A stretch of 49,618 nt of DNA from Methanosarcina spelaei (GTDB taxonomy: Archaea; Halobacteriota; Methanosarcinia; Methanosarcinales; Methanosarcinaceae). Shown here in pieces: positions 1-9,737 of this stretch (within the stretch, counting starts at the first letter, position 1; every line of letters begins with the position of its first letter). The stretch lies in assembly GCF_002287235.1 (NCBI RefSeq), contig NZ_LMVP01000035.1, positions 1 through 49,618 on the forward strand. Direction: 5' to 3'. A program made the translations under genes and the position numbers. The notes below the pieces were generated by a model. That model saw only the letters and a program-made list of their open reading frames with translations, was not told the origin of the DNA and searched no databases.

Positions 1-547
1 GATCATGTTTCGCTCAAAATTGTCAAAACATAGTCTAAAGTTTATCAGTTTACTCCAACGAAGATAAAGATAATAAATTAATGTTTGAGCCCAAAGATAT
101 CAAATTTAAAAAAAAAGTAAAAATGTAAAAATTACTCATATGTGTGCCTATAGGGAATAAACTTTGTCCATATCTCTCAGTTTGTTTCATAAAAAATTCC
201 GACATCCAAAAAACAGATAACATTAGGAATATAAAAATTTTAGGGAACATGAAAAGAATAGGGAGAAAAAGAGAAAACATGCAAAACTCTGTTGGAAAAA
301 ATGATATTAAGAGAACAATACTTGAACTGGTTTATTCCTTACACGAGAGATATTTAAGATTTGAAATAAAAGTTAAATAATAAGAAAACTAGTAATGTTA
401 AAACTGATGTTATTACACGGATAATCGGTCAGGTCTATTTTATCTCAAGTCCATTGGTAGGTTCTGTCTCTCCGTTTATTATATCTCATTTTCCGAGTAA
501 ATATTTAGAATAAATTTACAGAGTCTGTAAAATTCCTTTGAGTAAAT

Positions 548-610
548 TCACTAAAAATACTCACTAAAAATACTCACTAAAAATACTCACTAAAAATACT
601 CACTAAAATA
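548..610. repeat. 13-bp tandem repeat, about 4.8 copies
   Basis: The unit TCACTAAAAATAC is repeated head to tail without spacers. It lies in the AT-rich, apparently non-coding first 900 bases, where I see no convincing gene. Confidence 0.9.
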
Positions 611-910
611 AGCAATTTGACACTAATACAATGGCGCTTTCATCATGAGCGTCTGAATTTCTGCATATGTTGATGATTGGGTTAAAAGCCTACTCGTTCC
701 GCAAACTATGAGTATATTTGGCTTCTTCTGACCATTTAACTCTATTACACTTTGAACCGCTTATAGGTGATCCCTGTTCATTTTATGAGCAAACTCACAC
801 AATTATTGTATCAGTGCTATTATTTTTCTCAATAGCAAACGTCTAACTATATAGAATACATCCAATAAATATATAAGAAACTAAGTTTCTTTATATTTTG
901 GAGGTATCAA

Positions 911-1096
911 GTGGTTCGATTCAAACAAATAACCCAGGATCCATACAACTCTTATTTTCAACAAAAATACTTCGTCTCGAAAGTAACCTCTTTCTCAATC
1001 GATGCACTTGTACTTCCAGACAGATCTCCTTACGAGCTGCAGATCGCTCTCGTCTGCAGCTCACAAGGTCAAAATAGTAAATCAATAATTGCGTAA
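911..1096 (+). CDS. possible small protein of 61 aa, unknown function
   Basis: The frame opens with GTG at 911, six bases after a good ribosome-binding site (GGAGGT, 900-905). A possible TATA-like stretch lies near 845-852. The product is 61 residues with no domain I recognise and no membrane segment. It could be a real short gene or the 5' remnant of a longer one. The signals upstream are the only reason to list it, because the protein itself looks unremarkable. Confidence 0.25.
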   Translation: MVRFKQITQDPYNSYFQQKYFVSKVTSFSIDALVLPDRSPYELQIALVCSSQGQNSKSIIA

Positions 1097-1429
1097 TACT
1101 TTATGGAAGTTCACTGATTTTATGGAAGTTTAGTGATCTTATGTGTTCAGTGATCTCAGCTTAATTCTTACTCTTTTGTTTTATCCCTATTAATATTTTC
1201 CAAAAAAAACAGATGTTTATTTGAAAACGAAGACAGGAAATCAAAGGAATTGACTTAACTTCTAGAGGTATAAAGGCAGGAAGTATAAGTATACCTGCCA
1301 GATAGGTGCCTCTCAAATGACATGCCAGGACGGATAAATGGCGTATTTAAACGAAATACTTTTTCCCATGTTATGTGACAGCATGTATTGTCAGAGAGAT
1401 TTCAGGCTGGATATAAATATTATACGAAG

Positions 1430-1648
1430 TCACGCAGAATCGAGAGTTTTCTTTATTTCCTCAAACTCTTCTTTAGTAATTTCACCTTTTGTGTATCTTT
1501 CCTTTACTATATCCAGTGCAGTTTTTTCTTCATGTACTTTCTTGCTTCGGTTAATAAGATATCTGATTGACAGATAAATTAGTAGAATAACAGGAATCCA
1601 AAATATGACAATTCCAAAGATCAATATAATTTCACTTGTACCTATCAA
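1430..1648 (-). CDS. SHOCT-domain small membrane protein
   Basis: The 72-residue product has one hydrophobic segment at about residues 5-28. It is followed by basic residues and a C-terminal SHOCT-like motif at about 43-70 (ALDIVKERYTKGEITKEEFEE). SHOCT is a short helical domain common at the ends of archaeal and bacterial membrane proteins and is thought to mediate oligomerisation; the exact role is unknown. The start is TTG, chosen because a strong GGAGG lies seven bases upstream, while the nearby ATG is out of frame. The gene stands alone. Confidence 0.75.
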   Translation of the reverse strand: MIGTSEIILIFGIVIFWIPVILLIYLSIRYLINRSKKVHEEKTALDIVKERYTKGEITKEEFEEIKKTLDSA

Positions 1649-2182
1649 TCATTAACCTCCGTTAACTTTTAAATAAATTTAAGTGGTTATTGTATTTATG
1701 CTTACTGACGTGCTAAAACGGCTGGAATTATCGGAATTTTATGACTTGCACAAGATAACGGGAATTGTCGGGCTTTGAGTCTTCAGGATAGTCAAGTTTC
1801 AACTGAGCAGTTGTTTTAGCTCACACAAAACAGCGTAGAGCCATTTTTATAAATGAGATCATATTAACCCGGCTCTACATCCTGATTTTTCGTGAGGAAG
1901 GAAAAGAATATAGAGTTGGACAGTTTACAAAATTTTTGGCCCATTGCCTGGTGACCTACTCATGCTCAAGAATATTTAATTTGTGAGAAAAGTATAACAC
2001 CGATTTCTAAATGTATTATGATAAAGATCATTTTATAATAAAAAGTTTATAGAAGCAAATCTTTATATAACTACCGAATTAAAAAATCTTTCCTGCAAAA
2101 AGAATTTCAATATACGTAAAACGGTTAGATAAATCACATTTGAAAAAAGAAACTTTTGACTGACATCAGATCAGAGAGCAAT
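1649..2182. other. intergenic spacer upstream of the histidine kinase
   Basis: This AT-rich stretch separates divergent genes. I see possible TATA-like sequences near 2060-2070 and no coding frame, RNA gene or repeat that I can support. Confidence 0.5.
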
Positions 2183-5005
2183 ATGAGAAACCGCAACCGA
2201 CTTTCTGGTATTAATATTATTGAGGACGTACCTTGGGGAATACATTTCTGCCAGTTCTGCCAGACAAAAGAAGACTTAATTGACATAACTGTTCCCTATT
2301 TTAAAGCAGGACTGGAAAATAACGAGTTTTGTTTGTGGATCGTATCAGAACTTATAGATGAAGATGAAGCAAAAGAAGCTTTAAAACTAGATATTCCGAA
2401 TATTGACGCTTATCTACGAAATGGGCAAATCGAGATTATTTCCTATACTTACTGGCGCATAGAAGAGAATGCTTTAGATCCACAAACGATATCAAACTAC
2501 TTGATTGAAAAAACCGGTAAAGCTCTAGCCAGTGGATACGATGGTTTGAGGTATAGTGGAAATGACTTTATGAGCCATGAAAAATTACTGGACTCTGTCA
2601 TAGGCAAATACCCGATAATGGCTCTTTGCACCTATCCAGTTGACAGGTGTAGTGCAGTTGAGATACTGGATCTTATTGCAAACCACCGGTTTACTTTGAC
2701 TAAGAAAGAAGGTAAGTGGGAGAAAATAGAAAGTTCAGGGGAGAACATTAATAACTGCTGGCAAACCGAAAAAATACTTCAAGAAAGTGAGGATAAATAT
2801 AAGGCAGTATTCGATAGTAGCCTCGATGGCATTTTTATTACAATTCCGGACGGAACTATTCTTGCAGCCAACGCAGCTGCCTGCCAGATGTTTGGGATGA
2901 CAGAAAAAGAACTTATTCAAGCCGGAAGAAATGGAACTGTCGGTGCATCTAATCCAGAGCTTAAATATTTCCTGGAGGAAAGAGCCAGGACAGGCAGATT
3001 CAAAGGGGAACTTGACCACAAACGAAAAGATGGAACAACCTTTCCAGGTGAGATATCGAGTTCGTTTTTCAAAGATAAGAATGGTCTCACTAAAGGAGTC
3101 CTGATCATCAGAGATGTTACCAAGCGCAAAGAAGCAGAAGCTAAGTTGAAAGAGACACTTGATAACTTAGATAAATTGGTTAAAGAACGTACAGCGGAGC
3201 TTCAAAAAGCTTATGATTCATTGAAAAAAAGTGAAAGAAATCTTGCTGAAGCTCAAGAAATGGCTCATATTGGAAGTTGGGAACGAGACTTTGCAAATAA
3301 TGAACTTCACTGGTCTGATGAAACATATCGTATTTTTGGACTTAAACCACAGGAGTCACAAGTAGATTACAATACCTTCTTAAGTTATGTGCGTCCAGAA
3401 GATCGAGACCTCATAGAAAATGCCGTTAAAGAGGCATTAAAAGGAAAGCCCTTTGATATTTATTACAGAATTATCACAGCTAATGGGGAAGAGCGCATAG
3501 TCCATGAGAAAGCTGAAGTTGTTTTTGATGAGAGAAAAAATCCTGCTCGAATTATTGGAACAATTCAAGATATAACCAAGCATAGGAAAGCTGAAGAAAA
3601 AATTCAGAATTTAGCTAATGTTGTCGAATCATCAGCTGAAGCCATTATAACTGAGTCTTTTGACGGTATTATCACAAGCTGGAACAAAGGAGCAGAACAG
3701 GTTTATGGTTATTCGGTGAAAGAAGTTATAGGAAAGTCCATATTAATCTTAGAGCCACCTACATTAACCGGAGAAACAGAAAAATTATGTAAAATAGTTC
3801 AACAGGGAGAAAAGATCCGGCAATATGAGACCTTAAGATTGAGAAAGGACGGGAAGCTAATAAATGTTTCACTTACTATTTTTCCGGTTCTTGATAACCA
3901 GGGAAAGATAACTGCTGTCTCGGTCATTGCTACGGACATAACTGGAAGAAAAGAAGCAGAAGAAAAACTGAGAGAAAGTGAGGAAAAATACCGTAACATT
4001 GTTGAAACTTCTAACGAAGGTATATACTTAGTAGATAATGAAGCTAAGATTACCTACGCTAATAAAATAATGGAAACTTCAGGATACACTCTGGAGGAGA
4101 TGATCGGTAGACCTATATGGGACTTTATTAGTGAGGAAAGCAAGCCTGTTGCCAAAAGGAGTTTTGAAGAGAGGCGGAAGGGTATCGATGATAGTTATGA
4201 ATTGAAGTTAGTGCGTAAGGACGGTTCATTTATATGGGGACTTATAAGTGCCAAATCCCTGTTTAATAAGGAAGGCAAATTCATAGGCTATCTGGGTATG
4301 TTAACTGACATTACTGAACGCAAGAAAGCTGAAGAATTTCTGGCAAATCTTGAAACTGCCCGTAAAAAGGAAATTCACCATAGAATTAAGAATAACCTTC
4401 AGGTAATCTCCTCTTTGCTGGATCTGCAGGCTGAACAATTCAAAAACAGAGAATGTATTGGGAATTCCGAAGTTCTCGAAGCCTTTAGAGAAAGCCAGGA
4501 CAGAGTCATATCTATGGCTCTTATTCATGAAGAATTATATAGAGGTAAAGAGCTTGATAATCTTAACTTTTCGCCGTACATTGAAGAACTCACCAGTACG
4601 CTTTTCCAGACATACAGACTTGGGAATACCAGTATCAGTTTAAGTATGGATCTGGAAGAGAACCTTTTCTTTGATATCGATACTGCAGTCCCGTTAGGAA
4701 TAATTGTCAATGAACTTGTCTCCAATTCCCTCAAACATGCATTTCCCGACAGGGAGAGAGGAGAAATTCGAATCAAACTTCATAGGGAAAAAACCACAGA
4801 ACTTGAAATAGAAAACCGCGAAAGTACCAGTACAAATTTCATTCTGACCATTTCCGATAACGGTGTAGGAATTCCTGAAAATCTCAATATTGAAGACCTT
4901 GATAGTCTTGGAATGCAGCTGGTAACTTCTCTGGTAGATCAATTAGATGGCGAACTTGAACTGAAAAGAGATGGTGGAACGGAATTTACCATAAAGTTCA
5001 GTTAA
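2183..5005 (+). CDS. MEDS/multi-PAS sensor histidine kinase (HisKA_2 type)
   Basis: A soluble sensor kinase of about 940 residues. The N-terminal ~170 residues match the MEDS domain (VPWGIHFCQF, TVPYFKAGLENNEFC), a methanogen/methylotroph sensory module related to DcmR. About four PAS/PAC units follow (roughly 200-320, 355-465, 475-595 and 600-715), each ending in an 'IxDITxRKxAEE'-like PAC tail. A HisKA_2 dimerisation/phosphoacceptor region (EIHHRIKNNLQVISSLL, first or second His) and a HATPase_c domain (NELVSNSLKHAF, DNGVGIPE) complete it. No transmembrane segments are evident, so it should sense a cytoplasmic signal, possibly redox or a small ligand. A TTG at 2156 would add nine residues; I prefer the ATG at 2183, although neither start has a clear Shine-Dalgarno. 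No response regulator gene is adjacent. Confidence 0.9.
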   Translation: MRNRNRLSGINIIEDVPWGIHFCQFCQTKEDLIDITVPYFKAGLENNEFCLWIVSELIDEDEAKEALKLDIPNIDAYLRNGQIEIISYTYWRIEENALDPQTISNYLIEKTGKALASGYDGLRYSGNDFMSHEKLLDSVIGKYPIMALCTYPVDRCSAVEILDLIANHRFTLTKKEGKWEKIESSGENINNCWQTEKILQESEDKYKAVFDSSLDGIFITIPDGTILAANAAACQMFGMTEKELIQAGRNGTVGASNPELKYFLEERARTGRFKGELDHKRKDGTTFPGEISSSFFKDKNGLTKGVLIIRDVTKRKEAEAKLKETLDNLDKLVKERTAELQKAYDSLKKSERNLAEAQEMAHIGSWERDFANNELHWSDETYRIFGLKPQESQVDYNTFLSYVRPEDRDLIENAVKEALKGKPFDIYYRIITANGEERIVHEKAEVVFDERKNPARIIGTIQDITKHRKAEEKIQNLANVVESSAEAIITESFDGIITSWNKGAEQVYGYSVKEVIGKSILILEPPTLTGETEKLCKIVQQGEKIRQYETLRLRKDGKLINVSLTIFPVLDNQGKITAVSVIATDITGRKEAEEKLRESEEKYRNIVETSNEGIYLVDNEAKITYANKIMETSGYTLEEMIGRPIWDFISEESKPVAKRSFEERRKGIDDSYELKLVRKDGSFIWGLISAKSLFNKEGKFIGYLGMLTDITERKKAEEFLANLETARKKEIHHRIKNNLQVISSLLDLQAEQFKNRECIGNSEVLEAFRESQDRVISMALIHEELYRGKELDNLNFSPYIEELTSTLFQTYRLGNTSISLSMDLEENLFFDIDTAVPLGIIVNELVSNSLKHAFPDRERGEIRIKLHREKTTELEIENRESTSTNFILTISDNGVGIPENLNIEDLDSLGMQLVTSLVDQLDGELELKRDGGTEFTIKFS

Positions 5006-5281
5006 TTTGCAGGCACGCTCTTACTTATCTTGTCTTTCAGAAATGATGATCTCCGAAACCAGGGTTTAAAACTTTAAAATAGGTTGAAAAACGCGATTAA
5101 GCTAGGGTTGAAAAATGCAATTAAGCTAGCTGCCAAATTAGTTTACAAGTATATGAAAAAACCTGCTCATCCCTCAAATTAGAGATATCTTTTAATTCCT
5201 CATTCTAAAGGAGAAAGAAGATAAATTATTTCTTTTTCTCTCTCCTTGTATAGTTACGCTTTTATCAGGTTCACCGGTTTT

Positions 5282-6541
5282 TTACTTTTTCTTTGCTCGT
5301 AAGTTCTTCCTGCTAGTTTTTCCTCTTTTCTCTTTTTCCTGATTCAGACTTTTCTTTATAATTTCGCTTGTTGGCTTTTTTCTTGTCCACACGTTTCGCT
5401 TCACTTTCAGCTTCTCGTTTTCCATTCTTTCTTCTTCGTCTTCATCGAGAGCTATCCCTAGCTTGGAATTTACGGAAGCAAGGGCGTTTCTAGCCTCGGT
5501 ATGGTCCGGATTGAGCCTGAGAGTCCTGTCAAGGGCTCTGAGAGCTTCTTCATTTTTATCCAGGCCGGAAAGGACCATGCCTTTACAGTACCAGGCGTCG
5601 GAAGAATCTGGCTTTATTGAAATCGCTTTGTTACAGGCTGCAAGTGCTCTTTTATATTTGCCGAGTTTGAGGTGGACAAGTCCTTTCCCTACCCAGGTTT
5701 TTGCATTGTCAGGGTTTATTTTGAGGGCAGCGTCATAAGCCATCATGGCTTCCACAGGCCTGTTCAGGTTATATAGGGCGAAACCTTTATCCATCAGGGC
5801 TCTTGCAAGGTTCGGGTTAAGCTTAAGTGTGGCGTCATAGGCTTCTATAGCTTCTTCATATCGGCCCAGGTCCGCAAGCACAGAACCTTTTGCATGCCAG
5901 GCTCCTGCAAGCTAAGTATTGGCAGAAAGAGCTTTTTCAGAATCTGCCAGGGCTTTTTCGTGCTGATTTAGCCTGCAAAGGACTGAAGTTTTGAGATTCC
6001 AGGATTTATCACTGTCAGGTTTTATTTCGAGCAACCTGTCAAAGACCTGTAACGCATCTCCTTCCCTGTTGAGCTGCAGGAGCACAAAAGCTTTTTCGTA
6101 AAGGTAATGAGGGTTTTCAGGCTCGATTTCAAGAGCTTTTTTAATTGCCTTTAGGGAGTCACTGTACCTTCTGTACTTTAGAAACACTGCTGCCTTACCA
6201 GCCCAGGCCGCAGGATCCTCAGGTTTTTTCTCAAGGGCTTTTTCATAAGGTTTGAGAGCTTTACTCAGACGGTCATAAAATGTCTCAGCTTTATCGGTTC
6301 TGCCTGTACTTTTCCTACTTATTCCCCTGCCTGTCCTGCCTATCCTGTCACTTTTACCTGTTTTGCCTACCCCTTTTATTTTACCTGTTCTATCTGTTTT
6401 GCCTGACCCGTTTATTTTGCCGGCTCCTTCTGTTTTACCTGACCCATTTATTTTGCCTGCTCCATCTGTTTTACCGGTCTTGTTTGTTCTACCCTGTTTT
6501 CCCTGTCGTTCGTTTCTATTTTCTTTAAAATTGTTTGCCAT
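5282..6541 (-). CDS. TPR-repeat protein interrupted by one in-frame UAG
   Basis: Two open stretches, 6541-5915 and 5911-5282, lie in the same frame and are separated only by a TAG codon at 5914-5912. Together they give about 419 residues. The N-terminus (about 5-65) is a low-complexity Gly/Lys/Thr tract with GKTxGxGK-like repeats. The remainder is tetratricopeptide repeats, about eight to nine in all, ending in a Lys-rich tail. The amber codon falls in the loop between two TPRs (ALSANT-stop-LAGAWHAKG), and the repeat register continues exactly after it. TPR proteins are protein-interaction scaffolds; the partner is unknown. Because Methanosarcina can decode UAG as pyrrolysine, a full-length readthrough product is possible. 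The alternative is a recent nonsense mutation (for example CAG, AAG or GAG to TAG). Confidence 0.75.
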
Positions 6542-7044
6542 AGTGTCAGTCCCATGTGGTTCGGTTTAGAGTGATTATTCTTTGTAAAAAGAATTCGGTA
6601 CAGTTCGGTATTACCCCAACTCCCCGGAAGAGTGGTTAATTTTCCGGGAAATTTATTTCAAACTCAGTTCTCTTATTTCAATCTGATCCTGTTATATTTT
6701 AAATTCAGGGTGCTGGATTGCTCTGCAGAACGGAAATAACTCGTCCGTAAGTGGAAATTTAGCTTTTCATATCTTTTTCATTTGAATAATATTTGCTACA
6801 ATAAGATACTTATCAACAAGATAGTCATTGTAATGATAAACGTAGGAACATAAACCTTAGATGTAGAAAAGTGTATTGTGACTCAGCAGACAGATCAGCA
6901 AAATTATTTTGAGATTTACAAAAATTCTTACTGCAGATTTACAAAAACTCTTACTTTAAATTTACAAAAACTCTTACTGTATTTACAAAAACTTTTGCTT
7001 TACTTTACTTTACTTTATATGTCAGAACTCAAATAATCATGTAA
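6542..7044. other. spacer between divergent TPR and methyltransferase genes
   Basis: No gene is visible. It contains AT-rich promoter-like sequence and, at its right end, the tandem repeat listed separately. Confidence 0.5.
6915..7016. repeat. degenerate ~18-22 bp tandem repeat followed by TTTAC pentamers
   Basis: Four copies of a unit like TTTACAAAAACTCTTACT start at about 6915, 6938, 6961 and 6983. They run into a short TTTAC microsatellite. The array sits directly upstream of the methyltransferase start at 7045, where a promoter and leader would be expected. Confidence 0.8.
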
Positions 7045-7890
7045 ATGCTCCATAATCTTTTCCACATATTCTCTCAACCCTTAAAACCTCCTCTTTTCGA
7101 ACCTGGCGAGCTTCGCTTCTGGGACGACCCATACATTTCGAAAAGCATGCTTGAAGCCCACCTTAACCAGACCCATGATGGAGCAAGCCGAAGAAATGCT
7201 GAGATCGAAAAAACAGTTTGCCATCTCGTAAATTCAGGGTTCCTGAAAACCGGAGACCGGGTACTTGATCTAGGCTGCGGGCCAGGGCTGTACAGCAGCA
7301 AGCTGTGTTTTGAAGGCATGAAAGTAACCGGTATCGACTTATCCCAAAGATCTATAGACTATGCACGGGCTCAGGCTAAAAAAAGTTGTCATAATATCGA
7401 TTATATCTGTGCAGACTTTTTCAACATCGATTATGAAGGGACCTTTGATGCCGTTCTTCAGGTCTATGGGGAAATCTGCACCTTTTCCGATGAAAAACGT
7501 GACCTGCTGCTGAGCCTTGTCCACAGGGCACTTAAAGACAACGGAGTTTTCGTCTTTGATGTGTCCACAAGAGAATTACGCATGCGGGAAGGACTTAAGA
7601 ACATGTGGTATTTCTCAGAAGGTGGGTTCTGGAGACCAGGCAGGCACCTTTTGCTGGAAAAAGGCTTTGATTATCCGGAAAATGACACCTGGCTAAATCA
7701 GTATATAATCGTGGATGAAGATGGGACTGTAAAGGTTTACAGGCTATGGCTGCATGACTATTCCTTTGAAACTATAAGCAAGACTCTTGAAAAGAGTGGG
7801 TTTAAAGTTGAACAGGCATGGAATAGTTTATCCGGAGAGTTATACCGGAAAGGCGGGGACTGGATAGCGATAGCTGCAAGAAAAGCATAA
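7045..7890 (+). CDS. class I SAM-dependent methyltransferase
   Basis: A 281-residue protein with the Rossmann methyltransferase fold. Motif I is VLDLGCGPG at about residues 73-81. The acidic residue after strand beta-2 is in VTGIDLSQRSIDYA, and an acidic motif follows in CADFFNIDY. The substrate cannot be told; proteins of this type in methanogens are usually annotated as small-molecule or UbiE/Tam-like methyltransferases. No transmembrane segment or signal peptide is seen. It appears monocistronic, with a minisatellite immediately upstream and a spacer downstream. Confidence 0.85.
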   Translation: MLHNLFHIFSQPLKPPLFEPGELRFWDDPYISKSMLEAHLNQTHDGASRRNAEIEKTVCHLVNSGFLKTGDRVLDLGCGPGLYSSKLCFEGMKVTGIDLSQRSIDYARAQAKKSCHNIDYICADFFNIDYEGTFDAVLQVYGEICTFSDEKRDLLLSLVHRALKDNGVFVFDVSTRELRMREGLKNMWYFSEGGFWRPGRHLLLEKGFDYPENDTWLNQYIIVDEDGTVKVYRLWLHDYSFETISKTLEKSGFKVEQAWNSLSGELYRKGGDWIAIAARKA

Positions 7891-8033
7891 CCGGTTTGCA
7901 GAAGCAATTCCAGAAAAATTCCGGCTCAATACGGTCGGCATAACTTATGTATTTAATCGAAATTAACAGAATCTCTTATAAGGCATCATAATTTGAAGAA
8001 TTGAGTACACAGGTTTCATCCTTCGGACAAATC

Positions 8034-8444
8034 TTAGTATCCGTTTAACATAGCCATAAAAATCACCATTATCATACATGCAAAAGAAAAGACAAGCACA
8101 AAGATTTCCTTTTTCTGTTCTTTTTCCTGTTCTCTGGATAGTTGGTCCGGTACTCCCTTTGTGTACAGCACATAAAGTAATGGCACTAAAACCGATTCTG
8201 TCCAGAATAAGTACTTGATGTCTTCATAAGATACTCTTTCAGTGACAATCAATAATATTTGCGCAATCATAAGCCAGATTATAACAATATAAGTTCGGAG
8301 AATAATTCTTTTATTTATAGAAGGAAATTTAGAACTATTGTTGCTATGTTGAATATCAGTTTTAGAATCTGTCAACTGCATAACACCATAACTTATTAAG
8401 AATACATTGTTTAAAAATTTTTTTATCGCAGTTGCAAACATCAT
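8034..8444 (-). CDS. small multi-spanning membrane protein, unknown function
   Basis: A product of up to 136 residues with hydrophobic segments at about 47-66, 79-95 (weaker) and 112-133. A charged loop rich in E/K/Q lies before the last segment. The start is uncertain: ATG at 8444 has no ribosome-binding site, and an internal Met 21 codons later (near 8381) may be the true start and would leave a polar N-terminus. I do not recognise a family. Neighbours give no functional hint. Confidence 0.5.
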   Translation of the reverse strand: MMFATAIKKFLNNVFLISYGVMQLTDSKTDIQHSNNSSKFPSINKRIILRTYIVIIWLMIAQILLIVTERVSYEDIKYLFWTESVLVPLLYVLYTKGVPDQLSREQEKEQKKEIFVLVFSFACMIMVIFMAMLNGY

Positions 8445-8919
8445 TCTAGAGTCCGCAGTTGCACTGGACAGTCTTAACCAAGTACTTTAATTAACGATAT
8501 TGCATGAATTCATTCTGACCTCTAATAAGGAATACTATTCACGTCTCTGATTCTGAAGCTGTCTTCTTTATTCTTTTTAGATTAGTTCCAACTGCATATT
8601 TCGGACTTTTTCCAGAGTTGAACTGAGGAAGACTCCTTTTCACATTACATTTTTCGCACAGTCTTCACAGACTACCTGGATTTTACAAGCAGGGTACACC
8701 TTTCATTCTGTAAACATTTTCCAAAATTTGTCAATAATCGATTTAAATCTCAGGTCACGTGATTTTCTGTCAACCGCGCATATCAAATTTAGTTAAAATT
8801 GCTTAAAAGTGTCCCTTAAATAGTTCTCTCATATATGTAAAACAAAATCTATAATAGGTAATATAAAGTAGCAAAAAAGATATCAAAAGTATTAAATATT
8901 AGTTTGTAGTATAGTTAAT

Positions 8920-8977
8920 TGTCTCTACCAAACAGACACGAATAGCATAATGAAGTGTCTCTCCGAACAGACACGAA
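8920..8977. repeat. duplicated short inverted repeat (GTGTCT...AGACAC)
   Basis: Two copies of a roughly 22-bp element, TGTCTCTxCCxAACAGACACGAA, occur 36 bp apart. The right copy is an inverted repeat, GTGTCT-N8-AGACAC. The left copy retains a shorter stem. Confidence 0.7.
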
Positions 8978-9024
8978 ATCTAAATCGCCTCCTAGATTGT
9001 CGAAAGCACCTGGATTTCTTTTTG

Positions 9025-9054
9025 CCCCTGCCTGCAAAGAAAAACAGACAGGGG
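9025..9054. other. strong hairpin in non-coding DNA
   Basis: The arms CCCCTGCCTG and CAGACAGGGG pair over 10 bp with one mismatch around a 10-base A-rich loop. It is GC-rich against AT-rich surroundings. It could be a structured RNA or terminator remnant; no gene end is next to it. Confidence 0.6.
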
Positions 9055-9737
9055 TCAGGGTGCTGAAAAAAAAGAAATTGAATTTGAGGCGTTTTACCTG
9101 TCCATAAGCCAGGAATATATTCTCTGCGTACTGCTTCTTTATTAGATAGAAACACTTAAATCCAAGTATTCTTTTTAATGACACATTTTTTATGTTTTTC
9201 TGCATATAAATTTTCAATTGTCCAGTTATGTATACTGAGTTGAAACCATGCCACATTAAATTGTTTCCACGATCGATAACCTTATATTCGACTCTATAAC
9301 TTGGACAGAAACCAGAGGTTTAAATTCTCTAAAGTCTGATTAAAGCTTTTGATCAAATTTCTTTTACTAATTTTCCCTTTTTGGAATGAAGTTATTAGTG
9401 ATTAATAAAGGAGGAAAGTATTTTATACTCGGTCAAACGTTTTTAATAATACTTACAAGGTTCTTATTAAAAACTTACTTAAATAGTACTGAAATAAGAA
9501 CAGCAGAGACATAGAAAATGTTCTCATAGAAAATGCTCTCAAAAAAATAAAACAATGCTGTTTGTTCAATTGGATAACATATCAGGGGAATCATTATCCA
9601 TAAACAATTATGTAAAAGTTGAACTGCTTTTCTTTCCGGATTAAAGAAGATCAAATGCCGGTTTCTTTGAGATGTACTTCTGAATGATCAATACAGCAAA
9701 AGAGCTTATGTGATAAATATTCAGGAGTTAGATCTAC

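Larger units (their letters stand above)
8445..9737. other. long gene-poor spacer
   Basis: About 1.3 kb without a gene I can support. It contains two hairpin-forming repeat copies near 8920-8977 and a hairpin at 9025-9054. An open frame across 8915-9256 on the minus strand has no family match or start signals. The promoter of the dipeptidase gene is expected near its right end. Confidence 0.55.

Noticed and set aside
144-380. 78-residue open frame near the left edge
   Set aside because: No ribosome-binding site, biased Ile/Lys/Arg composition typical of AT-rich non-coding DNA, no recognised domain.
6280-6569. Cys/Leu/Pro-rich open frames on the plus strand
   Set aside because: They are antisense to the Gly/Lys repeat of the TPR gene and show repeat-derived composition.
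8915-9256. 113-residue open frame on the minus strand
   Set aside because: Low-complexity composition, no start signals, no family resemblance, and it spans hairpin repeats.
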